A stretch of DNA of 64,000 nucleotides. Origin: Thecaphora thlaspeos. Its lineage: Eukaryota; Basidiomycota; Ustilaginomycetes; Urocystidales; Glomosporiaceae. The position numbers and the translations under genes were made by a program. Within the stretch, counting starts at the first letter, position 1. Each line of letters starts with the position of its first letter. Below, piece after piece: positions 43,088-55,100 of the stretch. The DNA is taken from NCBI GenBank assembly GCA_900291925.1, contig UWYS01000015.1, positions 124,001 to 188,000 on the forward strand. The letters run 5' to 3'. A model generated the notes under the pieces. It ran no database searches and was not told where the DNA came from. It worked only from the letters and a program-made list of their open reading frames with translations.

Positions 43088-45740
43088 ATGAGACCCCACA
43101 CCATCTCCCCAGCTGTGCTGTTATCGACAGCTGCTCTCTTCTCGTGCGTCAGCGCAGCAGCCATCAGCCATCGTAGCGCGGGATGGCACCCTGTTGGATC
43201 AGCTGGACCGGATTGCGATCGACGACAAGCGCTTCGACGTTGGATCTCTGCAGGACGTTGCAAGGAGACACGAGCATCATGCCGACGAGCAGGAGGACGT
43301 CGTCACTCAGGATAAATTGCCTGTAGCAGTCGCCACGATGACGCAGCACGGACACCAAGAGGTCGACACAGACGTCTTACACCAACACGACCACGCACAC
43401 CACCACGAACAGGGCCACAGCGATGCTTCACCCACCAGCGCCGGCACACCGGACGCAACGACCGCAGGAAATCGCATATTTCCCGTTCCCGACAGACTTG
43501 TCTCCCACGCCGGACACCACCACGGCGGCTCGGGCGCTCCACAGGTACAACTCAACGAAACGTCTCTCTTCCTATCGAAAGGTCCAGATCCTCTAAGCTA
43601 CATCGAATGGGACCTCGAGTACGGCGCCGGAAGCGTCTCGGTGCTGGAACGTTTCACTTTGAACCACGACGTCCTCATCGGCAATCGGATGATGACAGGC
43701 GTGGGCGGCCGATGGCGCACCCTACTTGACGAGTCGGATCGAGAGGAACGCAAGGCGATCGTGAGCGAGATCGTGACGCGTCGCGATGGGAGGTACGGAA
43801 GAGGTGGCGGCATGCTGGTGCTGCACGTCGTCTTGGCGATGGTGTCGTGCTTCGTGCTGCTACCGACGACGTTGGCGTTGCGCGCCGCCCACTCGTCGCT
43901 CGCGCCCATCTCGTCGTTCTTCTACCTCGTCACGCTCGGCACGGCGCTCCTCATGTCCATGCTGTACAAGGCATCGACAACGCGACTCTACCCACGCAAC
44001 TCACACGGTCTGATGGGTTGGGCCGTCTTTTGGATCTCGTCTGTTTGTCTTGGCTCTGACGTCGTCCTGCTCGTCGGTCGAGTGTATTCGACGATCAGAG
44101 GCAAGCATCGAGGTGTCGACAACGACGGCATCCCAGCGTGGCGCAACGTCCTTGCCGTCGTGCTTGGCAAGGAGGAATCGCGAGCGTCAAGCGCGGCATA
44201 CGACGCGCTGGAGCAGGAGGCGATGCTCGCCGACGAATGCCACAATCGCGCTGCTCATCGAAACGACTCGTCGCATAGTTTGCTTCAACGCGACGTTGCG
44301 GCCGACTGGGAGGGTAGCGGTAACACTTTCGTCAACGACGACCGGACTTGGCGCGGTAGGGATAGCGGCGTCCCCACCTCCGCTGCGCATAGGGACGAGA
44401 CGGTTTTCGGTGAGCCTATGACGACTTCACCAACTACCACGGCGTGCGACGTGCCGTGTGTCGTCTCGTTTTCCCAGCCTTTGCACCGGATTAGTGCGGA
44501 CGTCGACGACGTTGCCGAATTGAGGAGCAAGAACGAAGATCACAATTCAATGGTCGACGATGACCGACGCGCGGCAGCTTCCCTCCGTCCACATGCAAGC
44601 AAACTGGATCAGCAACGACAGCAGCAGCAGCGACGACGACGATACCGCCTTGGGCGATGGTTCTGCACCTTACTGCGTTACACGCGCCTAACCGTCGCTC
44701 GCTCTCTCCCCATCCTTGCCTTTTGCGTCTCCTACACCGGTCTAGCCGTGTACACGGGTAGTTGTCGTGCATCGTACAAGAATGTCTGTCTCGCGCACGG
44801 CATCAAGGGCGGGATCTTCTTTTGGTATGGACTCTTTACATTCGCCCGCTACCTCGGTGCCTATGCCGACGTCGGTTGGGCATGAAACAAGCCTCCGCGA
44901 CGACACGAGCGAGATGGCTCCACGGTGCCCAGCGCCGAGTTCGTCGAGAGCCTCGTCATTTTCCTGTACGGATCGACCAATGTCTGGATGGAGAGGTTCG
45001 GAGCGAACAGCGACGATCCTTATACGGTCAAGCAGATTCAACATATTTCCATAGCGGTCATGTTTTGGTTTGCGGGGTTGTTGGGCGTCGCGTTGGAGAA
45101 CAAGAGCGTTCGACATCTTCTTTCGTTCCCCATCGCTCTACACCATCCTGCCGCTGTCGAGGTACGACTGGACGAAATTCCACCAACGCACCGCGACGGC
45201 AACCACGACCGCCGCGACGACGACGACGAGGATGATCGACAATTCGACGCTCTGCTCTTCGCGAGACAAAAGGCGCCTTCGTCGTATAGCTTCTCTTTCA
45301 ACTCGTTCCCTGCGCTCGTGATCGGCGTGACGGGCGTAGCGATGTCGGCACACCACCAGGACTACGACTACCAAGTATCGATCCACGCGCTGTGGGGCTA
45401 CTTCCTGCTGGGCTTCTCGGTCCTTCGTTGCGCGACGTACGTCTTCCTGTGGCTTCGACCTCCGTCGAGCTCCATCCTGCCCTCTCGTCCTCCTACGGAA
45501 GCGTTGGCGGCCTTTTCGCTCTGCTGTGGAGTGGTGTTTATGTTGAGCGGCGAAGAGGTCTCGTTTGCCGCTATGCGCACCGGATACGGAGACGTCATGG
45601 TGCTGCTCAACGTCGTGGTGGCGTTGGTGGCCGTGCTATTCTGCTTGACGATGGTGGTGTTGGTCGTCAAGGGATGGGCGGTCAGGAGGGAAGCTAGGAG
45701 GGCGAGGTGGTCGATGGCGTTGGCTGGGAAGGGAGCGTAG
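43088..45740 (+). pseudogene. YTP1-like multipass membrane protein, interrupted
   Basis: Members of this fungal family (DUF2427 plus Ytp1 C-terminal domain) are polytopic membrane proteins of unknown function. The start at 43088 encodes a signal peptide (MRPHTISPAVLLSTAALFSC). The conserved frame then begins one base out of register at about 43182 (DGTLLDQLDRIAIDDKRFDV), so either a frameshift or a poorly marked intron lies between. A His-rich luminal segment follows (HQHDHAHHHEQGH). About 11 hydrophobic segments follow, for example VLHVVLAMVSCFVLLPTTLA and the family hallmark GIKGGIFFWYGLFTFARYLG. An in-frame TGA at 44883-44885 interrupts GWA-NKPP, where relatives have Trp (GWAWN). The same frame then continues as SAEFVESLVIFLYGSTNVW to the TAG at 45738-45740. 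Everything else is preserved. The cause may be recent loss of function or sequence error. Confidence 0.72.
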
Positions 45741-46885
45741 GGCCGAGGCGTCGGGCGGCGCGGGGCGCGCTGCAGAGCCCGAACCAGCCGCAAGGAGCAG
45801 GACGAGGGACGAAGCGGACTCGACGCACCCTGCGGCGAGCGATGCGCCGGCCGTGTTCATGCTCGACGATGGCGACGGGGCCGAGGAGGGTGGGATGGTG
45901 GGGGCTGTTTGCTAAAAAGGACGGACACGGCACAGAGAGGCACGGCGAGCAGGCGGAGAGCACTCGCGCTCTCGCACTGGGGACAAGCTGCATCGCCATG
46001 TTGGAGGCGCCGCTGCTCAGCCACGGTGGGTCAGGTATGTAAAAATGTAATGTATTCTTGCTCAATACGCTTCCAGACAAACTCGCGCGGAATGCGCATG
46101 GATGGGCGTCGCATGTGTGCCATCACTCTGCTACGGTTCGAGCGGCACGGGCTGCGGATGCTATGACAAGGAGGTTGGTGTCAAGAATGTCTTGAGGGAG
46201 GTAGGCGACCGTGCGGCTCAGCCGGAGCGGGAGGGCGAGAGAGTCGTGGTCAAAGGCATGGAGCGGGCGTCGCCGAGACGACGAATAGTCTTGGCGTGAC
46301 GATCGGGTAATCCATGGGGGATCGGGGGGGGGGGGGGGGGGGGGCGAAGGGACGAAGAAGCCCGTGAAAGGGGCCGGCGCGGCAGGGTCCAGAGAGAGAG
46401 AGGAGCGGGCGCTCCGCCCTGCAACGGGAACGCGCAGCTGCCGAGCAGCGGCAGGCGTGCCAGCGTCTCTCTCTGGTCAGCGCCACCTCGCCGCCGTCAC
46501 ACCATCACACGCCGGACCGTGCCGTGATCTCGCACTCGTCGTCTGACCGCCCCGCCCGGCTCGACGGCCTTGCTCCGCTCCACCAACGCACACCCTCGCC
46601 CGGGACAAGCCGAAACACTGCCTGGCTCCCATCACCCGCACATCGCACCACAGCGCGCCACAGCCAGGATACGCCGTCGCCCGCCCCGTCTGCTCGCTCC
46701 CCCGTCTCCGCATCCACCTACCCCCTGCAAGACCCCTTGGAAGAGCCCTTGGAACGGCGGCGCTCCCACACCCGCCAACAAAGACATGCATCACTAAAAC
46801 ACACGATAAACCCTAAGCCCAACCTCGAGCCCATAGACAGACGCCAGCTGCTCTGCCCCTCCATCTCGCCGCCCGCTCCTTCGCC
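45741..46885. other. Intergenic with long G run
   Basis: 1.14 kb between the YTP1-like gene and the alpha/beta hydrolase. It includes an uninterrupted G run at 46324-46344. Overlapping Pro/Ser/Thr-rich frames at 46500-46880 have no domain and are probably the C-rich leader of the downstream gene. Confidence 0.45.
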
Positions 46886-49800
46886 ATGTCGCAAGGATAC
46901 GCCGCCGCCGCCGCCGCCGTCAGCTCGTCGGTCGAGGCGCTCTCACCCGCCTCGTCCACCTCGAAGTTGCGAGCAGCGCCCGCAAAGTCGGCCGGGCCCG
47001 ACGCCTCCAGACAGCACTCGCGCGGACAGATGGCGCGCAAGCAGACGACCACCAACAGCGTCGCTTCCGCTTCCGCATCCCACTCCCATACCCAACCTCC
47101 ACAGCCTGGCTACCAGGCAGCCGCAGACCAGCGCCATTCTTTCTCTTCCTACCCTTCCGCCTCCGCCTCCTCCTCCCTCCGCCAACGCCACCCTGCATCT
47201 AGCTCCTTCTCGAGGTCCTACGGCCACCCGCATTTCCATCCAGACTACGACGTGGAGCCCGCACCATACCACGATTCCGCCGCGCAAGCGGGCAAGTACA
47301 GGCAGCTCAGAAAGAAGCGCAAGCAAAAGCCACATGCCCAGCAGCCACCTCTGCTCGGCGGTCTCTACTTCTCCGACCTCATCGTCGTCGCCTTCTTCTT
47401 TGCCCTCAACCTCGTCCACACATGCGGCCTAGCCGAGCTCATGGACGTTGCCTTTACCGGCATCGCCTATGCCCGTGAGTAGGAGCAGTCCGAGCTCCCC
47501 CTCTGTTATAAAAGGGTCTGACAGCTACAATCCTCCCAGTCACTGACCGCCTCTCCCTTCTCCCCTTGTCGCTAGTGACCCGCCTACCGATAGACTTCTG
47601 GCAAAGGTGGTCGCTCAGCCGCTACCCGTCGTCTCCACATCGCCAGGGGCACTTCAGCGGCCGCTCCAACGTCGAGCCTGATCCCTCCCGCTACTTGGCC
47701 AGCAGTAGCGCCCGCCGCGGCACACGTCAGACGCCCGCACTGCTCGAGCACGGCGGCAGCGGAAGCCGCGCTTACCGCTATGCGCTCACCCAGTCCTCGG
47801 CCTCTGGCGCCAACACGTCCGATGACAACAACGACCACGACGAGTCGTACCAGCTCTCGCCCTTCCACCACCTCGTCATCCTCCTGGTGCGCTTCGCCTG
47901 CACCAGCTTCCCACACTTGCTGCCGCGCGTCCTCTTCGCCGAGGACACCATCGGACCGCTCGTTCGCTGGAGGACCGGCGGAGGCGCCGCTGGCATCGTC
48001 CGCGAGTTCACCAACGAACCTGGCCTCGAGAGCGCAGGCATCAGCACGTCGTCGGACCCACTGCTCCACGTGGCTGGCAGCGGCAGCGGCGGCGGCACAC
48101 CCAGGCCGCGAACAACAGAGCATCATGAGCCTCAGCTTTCGCTCGTCGCTTCTGCTGTCCCCGCCTTTCGCGCCTTTTGGATCGGCGCAGACGCCCACAT
48201 CCCCGTCGACGTGCGACGCCGCGATCCAGCGCTGAAGCACGCCACCACTCTCCTCTACCTTCACGGCGGCGGCTTCTCGCTCGGCTCGGTGGCCTTCTAC
48301 GCCGAGGCTTTGATCCGCATCATGGCCAAAGTCGCTCGCTTCGAGCAAGACGGCGGCCAAGGTTCGTCGCGCTGCGTCGCGCTAGAGTACGACCTCAGCC
48401 CGTCAGTCCGCTTCCCGGCGTCGCTGCTCCAGTGCCTGCGCTGCTACGCCCACCTGATCGAAGTCGAGAGGATCGACCCGGCCAGTATCACAATAGCCGG
48501 CGATAGCGCTGGCGCCAACCTCGCCATGAGCTTGCTTCTCTGCCTCGACGGCCAGGCCTGCGACGAGCCGCTCATGTCGGAGCGCGACTGGTCCAAGCTC
48601 CCCATGCCGGGCCAGGCCGTCCTCGTCTCACCCTGGGCAGACCTCCGGCCCTCGGGCTCGCTCGCCTTTGCCCCGCTGCGCGAACAGCATCTCCGCTCGC
48701 GCTCCCACGCCACCTCGGGCCGCCGCCAGCGGGCCAAGGATCGCGGGTACTCGGCGGCGACGCATCCGAAGCCTTCCGTTTGGACCGAGGCGATGGCCTC
48801 GTACGAATGGGACTACGTGGCCGCCGAGGCGCTTCTCCACTTTGCCCAGGTCTATGCAGGCGTGCTCGAAAAGCCGAGAAGGGTCCGCGGTCCGATGGGA
48901 TGGATTGCCAACCTCTGCGCCATCCTCGCCGACGACCCGCAGCCGCAGGAGGACGGCGCTGGCGCCGGCGTTGGCGTTGAGACCGGCAGGAAGCGCTCGC
49001 CCGCCAATCCGCTTTCCATCCTCTCACGCCTCGTTACGCCTCCGACCACTCGCCTGGCCAAGGCGGCTCATGCAGCGCTGACGGAGCCGCTGCTCGACCT
49101 CGGTGCGAAGCGGTTCCGGGCCCCCGGGAGGCCCCGTGCCGACCCCTTCCAGGACGAGAGGCTGCCGCAGCATGGCGGGCTTGACCCGCTCTTCCCGCGA
49201 GACGAGCGCCAGACCGATGCGGTGGCGACGACGGCGGACCTCTACATCGCCACCTGGGGCGGCTCCGAGCACGATCCTGACGCCGACCCGCGCTGGAAGG
49301 ACCCGGCGTTCAGGGCAGCCGTCGAGCGCCTTGACAACCACGTCCTCATCAGCCCAAGCCTCGGCGACTGGAGCCAGATCCGCCTGGAGAGGGGCCTGCT
49401 GGTGACGTGGGGAGAGCGCGAGAGGCTCGCGGACGACATCGAGGCATGGGCAGAGAAGGTCAGGAAGCAACAGCAAAGTCGCGACGATCTCCCAGCGGCT
49501 TCAGACGGAAAGCACGCCGCCCCTCGCGCTGCGACGTCTTCGTTGTCGAGCTCGCGAGCGGACGCTGGAGTCGGCCAGAACGACTTTCCCGCACAGGACG
49601 GCGCCGAGCCGACGACTCGCGCGCAATCGCTGCAGGAGCGGAGGAGGGCGGTCAGCTCGCCAGCCTCCGGCGAGACCAAACTCCCTCCCTCTGGGCGACC
49701 GACACAGGTCCGGCCGCAGTGGCTGTGTACCGCGGTCGAGCACGGTCCTTCGGGCGTCCACGCCTGGCCGTTTGTCGCGATGTACTTGGCCGGCAGCGAG

Positions 49801-51942
49801 CTGGAGCGCGACAAGGGACTCGACCTGATCGCCCGCTTTGTCGCAAACACGGCGGGACTGTCCTCATCTTCGGACGAGAGCGCGTACGAGGCTGCAACCG
49901 CTGCTGCGACTGCCGCCGATGACTCGCGTCGCAGTCCGTTGTCGATGAACATGCCCGCTCGGAAGACGTCGACCGAGCTGCTGGCGCCCCGCTCGCCTCT
50001 GCAGAGCCATGACGGTCTCTCGCCCGTCGGCTCGCTCCCTTCGGACGTCTATGATGACGACGATGAGAGGCACTATATGTTCAACTCTTGCTCGCGCGAA
50101 GACTCGATCGACTGGGACAATCAGGAGCTGCGCGACGAGCTCAGCCTACGCGGCGTCGAGCTGTCGGGGGCATCGTCGCCCGAAGATGGGCTCCCGCTTG
50201 AGCCAATGTGGAACGCGTGCACGCCCACACCGACGACCGGAAACAGCTCGCCTGTCGTTGATCGAGCAAACGCCGCTGTGCTGAGCGATAGGGCAACCGA
50301 CGCCGCACCCATCACGTCGCCACGGGTCGGCCTTGGTCTCGCTTCGGCGAAGCTGGCTGTCCCCGACCACGCCGAGCCGCACGGGCTGAACGCTTCGACG
50401 GAGGGGGATTCCGCGCCAGGCGGGGTTCGGTCGTCGACGGATGAAACGGAAGAGGAGGAGTGGGTGAGCGACGGTGCCACGACCGCCGCGGCGGCGGCGA
50501 AGCGTCCCGGCGGAAAACGGGTCAAGACGGCCTCTTCCTCGGCTTCCTCGTCGGCCTTCAGCACTCCGAGGGCATCTGCCCCCGCCGCGTTTACAGGGGG
50601 CTCTGTCGAGACAGCGAAGACCAGTGGCAGCAGCAACAGTGGCAGCGGCGGCCTCCGGCTGGATCCGGTCCATCTCTCGGCTCCGACCTACCAGACTGCA
50701 TCATTCGCTGCATCGCTTGCGTTTCCTCCGTCTGTTACGGCTGCCGCTGCCGCTCCGCCGAGCACCCTTCGAGCAAACAGCGTTCGTTCATTGGATTCTC
50801 TCCAACCAGACGTGCCCACACTGTGGGGCGGTAACGCGCTGACGTATGGGCAAGACACCCGCGGCCGTGCCGGCGCGAGCTCCGCTCGCCCTAGTTTCTC
50901 TGCCGCCGTCGCCGCTGCCCCGCAGATCGGCCGGCTCGGACGCAGCGGAATGACGCTGGCCGAGATTGAGGCCTTGGAGGAGGCCTTGGAGGAGGCGGCT
51001 GCCAGAGCTGCCTCCTCGTCCGCCTCGTCCTCCGCTTCTGCCGCCAAGAGCTTCCCGTCGGTGAAATCGACGACGACCCCGTCGGCCACACCGCCAGTGA
51101 AACTGCACCGCTCGCGCGATCGCCTCTCGCGCGTCCTGGGCAACGCCTACGAGTCCGACCCGGACCTTCCGCTCGACGGCGACGATGATGACGACGACGA
51201 CGACGACGACGAAGGCATGCACGGTCGCGACGACTCGGACGACTCGGACGACGGCTTCGGCGGCGCACGCACGCTCGCCTCGCCGCGCTACGTCGACGAT
51301 GGGACGCTGTCATCGTCGATTCACCACCCGCTCTCGATGGACCCGTCGTTCTACGGTCTCTCGTCGTACGCCACGTCGCGACCCGAGGGATTGAGCGACA
51401 TAGCAGAAGAGGACAGCCAATTTGATGCGTCGTCGTCGTTTGGCGGCGGCTTGCGCAGTCCCGCTGGAGCGGAGAGCGAAGATGGCTTGGCGGCCGGCAG
51501 CTGGGAAGAGGGTACGGGGTTGGCGTTTACGCCGGGCGGGAGAGAGGTCGAACGGCTGAGGGAGGCGCTGCAGGAGAGGGAGAGGAGATGGAGGGTCCGT
51601 AGCGGCGATGCGACCAACAACGAGGACGACGGCGACGGCGATGAGCCCGTACCCGTCGGCCGCGCTGCGTCGGAGGCTAGAGTGGGTCGGTTCCCACTTG
51701 AAGACGACGAGGAAGACGAGTCGGATCTGGGGTTGCATCAGGAGGACACGGACGACTTTTCGCCCGACCATCCGTCCGTCTTTCGCAGTGGGGCAGGTGG
51801 CGGAGATGCGGGATCAAAGCACGGCATGGAAGGCGGATCGATGGCCTGGGGCGCGGGCGCGGGAACGGGCGGCAGGAAATCGCCGACGCCCAGCATCAAT
51901 TCGTTCAGCAGCCAGAAGAGCAAAGAGGATGTTTGGTGGTGA
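46886..51942 (+). CDS. Very large alpha/beta hydrolase (HSL-type) with disordered tail
   Basis: Two exons (46886-47474, 47576-51942), 1651 residues. A Ser/Ala/Gln-rich N-terminus is followed by a hydrophobic segment (SDLIVVAFFFALNLVHTCGL, near residue 170) that could be a membrane anchor. The alpha/beta-hydrolase core has the oxyanion-hole HGGGFSLGSVAFYAEAL (near residue 426), the nucleophile elbow AGDSAGANLAMSLLL (Ser near 507), and a likely catalytic His in GPSGVHAWPFVAMYL (near 926). It belongs to the hormone-sensitive-lipase-like esterases, which act on acyl or steryl esters; the substrate is unknown. Insertions split the core. The last ~650 residues are Ser/Ala/Asp-rich low complexity, with an Asp run near 51180-51210 and a SSQKSKEDVWW end. 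Stop is TGA. Convergent with CDT1. Confidence 0.83.
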
Positions 51943-52177
51943 GGTGCACCCCCCCACTGCCTGGCGCGATGGGCGCTCTGGAACTGGTATCGGATCCGTC
52001 GTCGTGCAGGAAATTCTGCAGGGCAGGCAAAATTGCACGCTCAGTCTAGCTAGCAGTACGAGCGACCGTCGAGGATGACGATGGTACCAAGACGTGCATT
52101 TCATGAATGGTAGTATAGGAATAAAAGAAAGAAAAAACGTCAACTTGCTACCGCCTCTTGCGAAGCTCAGCAACCGC

Positions 52178-55100
52178 TCACCCGCGTCCAATCGCAGCGG
52201 CAACGCACTCCCTCACCTCCTGCAAAGCCCACGGTTTCCCCTGCCTTCTTACGATCCTAACCCATTCCTTGCCACCAACAACCACGACTTCCAAGAATCC
52301 CTTGACCTCATCCTTTAAAATCTCTATGGCATCTCTACACTCTGATCTACTCATGGTAGTCTTGACTGATTTGGAAAGACGCGTTATCACGTCGGACATT
52401 GGTAATGTTGGACTTCGAGAGGTGGATGAGGAGAAGGAGGTGAAGATGACGTAGATTATAGAGGCGATTTCGGGTAGTCGTGATAGGACGGAACGACGCG
52501 AGAGGAGGGCCATCATGTTTGTCTTTGTCGGTGTTGAAGTTGATGTCGAGGAGGAAGAGGGCGGCGGGGTGGAGAGGGAAGAGGTGGATTTGGAAAGAAG
52601 AAGAGATCGTTTCGTCTCTTCTTTGAGCCGAATACGATCTTTTAGAGACATCCCTGGCGTCGATGTCGAGCCTGAACCTGAGGCGGAGACGGTGGAAGAG
52701 GTTGATGAGGTCTTTATCCCGATTCGGTCGGATGCAGGTGTACGTAAGCGAGTCTGGGTACGTGGTGTTGTGAGAGTGGCGCTGGCGCTGTCGACGTATC
52801 GACCCGTTGCGATCGTCGGCGTCGTTGTCGTGGATGAAGAAATGTCGCGGAGGGAGGGTAGATCGGTCAGAGGAATGGGATGGACGAGCGTGGCCGAGTG
52901 CATGTCGAAATCCGGATGCCATGAGTCGAGAAGCGTGCCTTGGCGAGGTAGAGTCCAGCCTCGCTCCAAAGTAGTAGCGTCGTCGTCGATGACCGTGTGA
53001 GAAAGGGGCGGACGCGCGTGTCTGGAGGTAGGAACAAGTTCGTCCATCAACGCCTTTCGACCCGTCACTCCCGTCGCCGCCGTCGTCGTCGTCGTTTCAG
53101 CTTCGTCGGCCGAGGAGTCTTCGCTGTCCACCAGGCCATCTCTATCGAGATTGCGCTTATCGAACTTGACCGTTCTGCCCGTCTTGCATCCGCCCTCACG
53201 CGTAGCAGAGGGGGTCCAAAGACCACCTCTACCCATCTCTGCCCTGGTCTCTCCATCTCTCTCGTTGGATCGTCCCGCCGATGGGGTGGTAGGTCTATCG
53301 TCAGGCGTCGCCTTGGGCACTTGGATACCGCGTTCGTCCAACCACCTCTGGTGAAATCTCGCCGCACGATGACGAAGCCGTCTTGCCACTTCGAGTTTGC
53401 GCGTATCGATACCGTTGTTCCAGAGGGCTACGAACGACATTCCTTCCCTTGCCTTTGTCGAGGAGCGCGGACTTGACGAAACGCGCGGCGAAGGCGGCGC
53501 GACTCCGGCGACGGTGATGGTGGTGTTGCTTGGTTCTCTACGTCGACGTGACGAGGGGGAGGAAGAGGGTGTCGATATCGTAGCGAGACACGACGGCAGT
53601 GTCGTTCGACAGGGCGAGCTCGAGGACGGTGGTGGCGTGACGAAGCGCTCTCTCCTTACTTTGCTACCGCTCGGTGTAGACGGTCCCTCGACACCACCGA
53701 ACCCGATCTGTAGCGGTAGTGTTTTTTCTCTTGGCGCTATGCTGATCTCCAACTCGATTCCTATACCCCAATCCCAAACCCTCCTGCCCGTCCTCGCATT
53801 CAAGGCGCGCGTCTTGGAAATGATGAATCCCAATCCTTTCACCTCTTCCGCTGACGCATCGACGTTGTCGCTCCGTTGAAAGTCGGTCCAGACGCTAGCG
53901 AGACGGGCCAGTTCCGTAGGTCCAAGTCGTCGACCTCCCGACCTTTCGACAAGTGGACGGATGGAAGTGTACGAAACGAGGTTGGGAAGACGGATGGTTC
54001 GGCGTCGAGCCATGGGCGTCTTTTCGCCCTCTGAAACCGCACCCTCGTCGTCGTTTTCGTTGGAGTCATCGTCGTTGGTGTGGGTGTTGAGAGAGGCCAT
54101 GGAGGCACCGCATGTAGCCAGGTGGACGACTAAGGCGTGTTCAAGAGCGACGTGCAGCGTCAGCAGGCTGGCGTAGTGTTTCGGTAGTACTAGATCGGAC
54201 GAGAGCATATGCTGTACGTCCGGAAGCGGCGGCTCGACCGGTCCTGATTGCGCCGTCGTTCCCGCCGCCAAGGCTGTAGACGTCGTCGTCGATGCCATCG
54301 TCGTCGCAGAGTCGACCTTCCCTCCTCCTCCTCCTCCTCGCGGCGTCGTCGTCGTCGTCGCGTTCGGTACGGCACCCGGTTTGAACACGGCCCCACCACT
54401 CATCGGTAGCAACTGCGGTACGTGTCCCTTTGGTCTTTCCCTGACGCTGCGAGGTGTAAGGTAAGAATTATCGTCATCCTCATGCTCCATTATCCTCCTC
54501 GCTACGCTGCGCGGTAAGCTCGCCGTCGGCGATCGATGTGCCAGTGGACTGGAAGCGTTCATCTTCGGAGCTTTCGGACTGCCCAACGAGATTCGTAGAC
54601 CCATGTCTCGACCTGGTGTAAGGATCAGACCGTCGTCGTCGTCGTCCTCTTCGTTTTCGTCGTGGGAGACTTGCCCCGCGGTTGGGGCCGATTCGACAGC
54701 GATGGGCGGCGTAGAGACGGCGTACCTAGCCATCTTAGTCGGTGAAGCATGAACATTCTCTGTCCTAGCCTGCTCCTCCAAGCCTTGCGCAGATGATCTG
54801 ACTTTTCGTTTTGTCGGACTGATAGTCGACGATGTGAGGCGAGTGGATGGACTAGCTTCTACCTTTCTCTTTGAAGGCGAAGAGACCGATGTTCGTTTCT
54901 GCACGCTGCGTGGAGGTGTACCGAGGAGGTAGGGAGATGTAGGATCGGGAAGTGGTGGTGGTGTGATGCTGCGTGCTGGAATGGCGGTGATTGAAGGGGC
55001 GAGTGTCGAAGGGGCCAAGGAGGAAGAGGAGGGGGACTGAATCTGGTGGATATCAGCCAAGATGGCTTCGACCTCGCCCTGTTGTGTACGAAGCTGTGTC

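Noticed and set aside
31322..45740. TGA recoded as Trp throughout the genome
   Set aside because: SEC7, the alpha/beta hydrolase and CDT1 all end at TGA with non-coding or only very short sequence after it, so a general reassignment does not fit.
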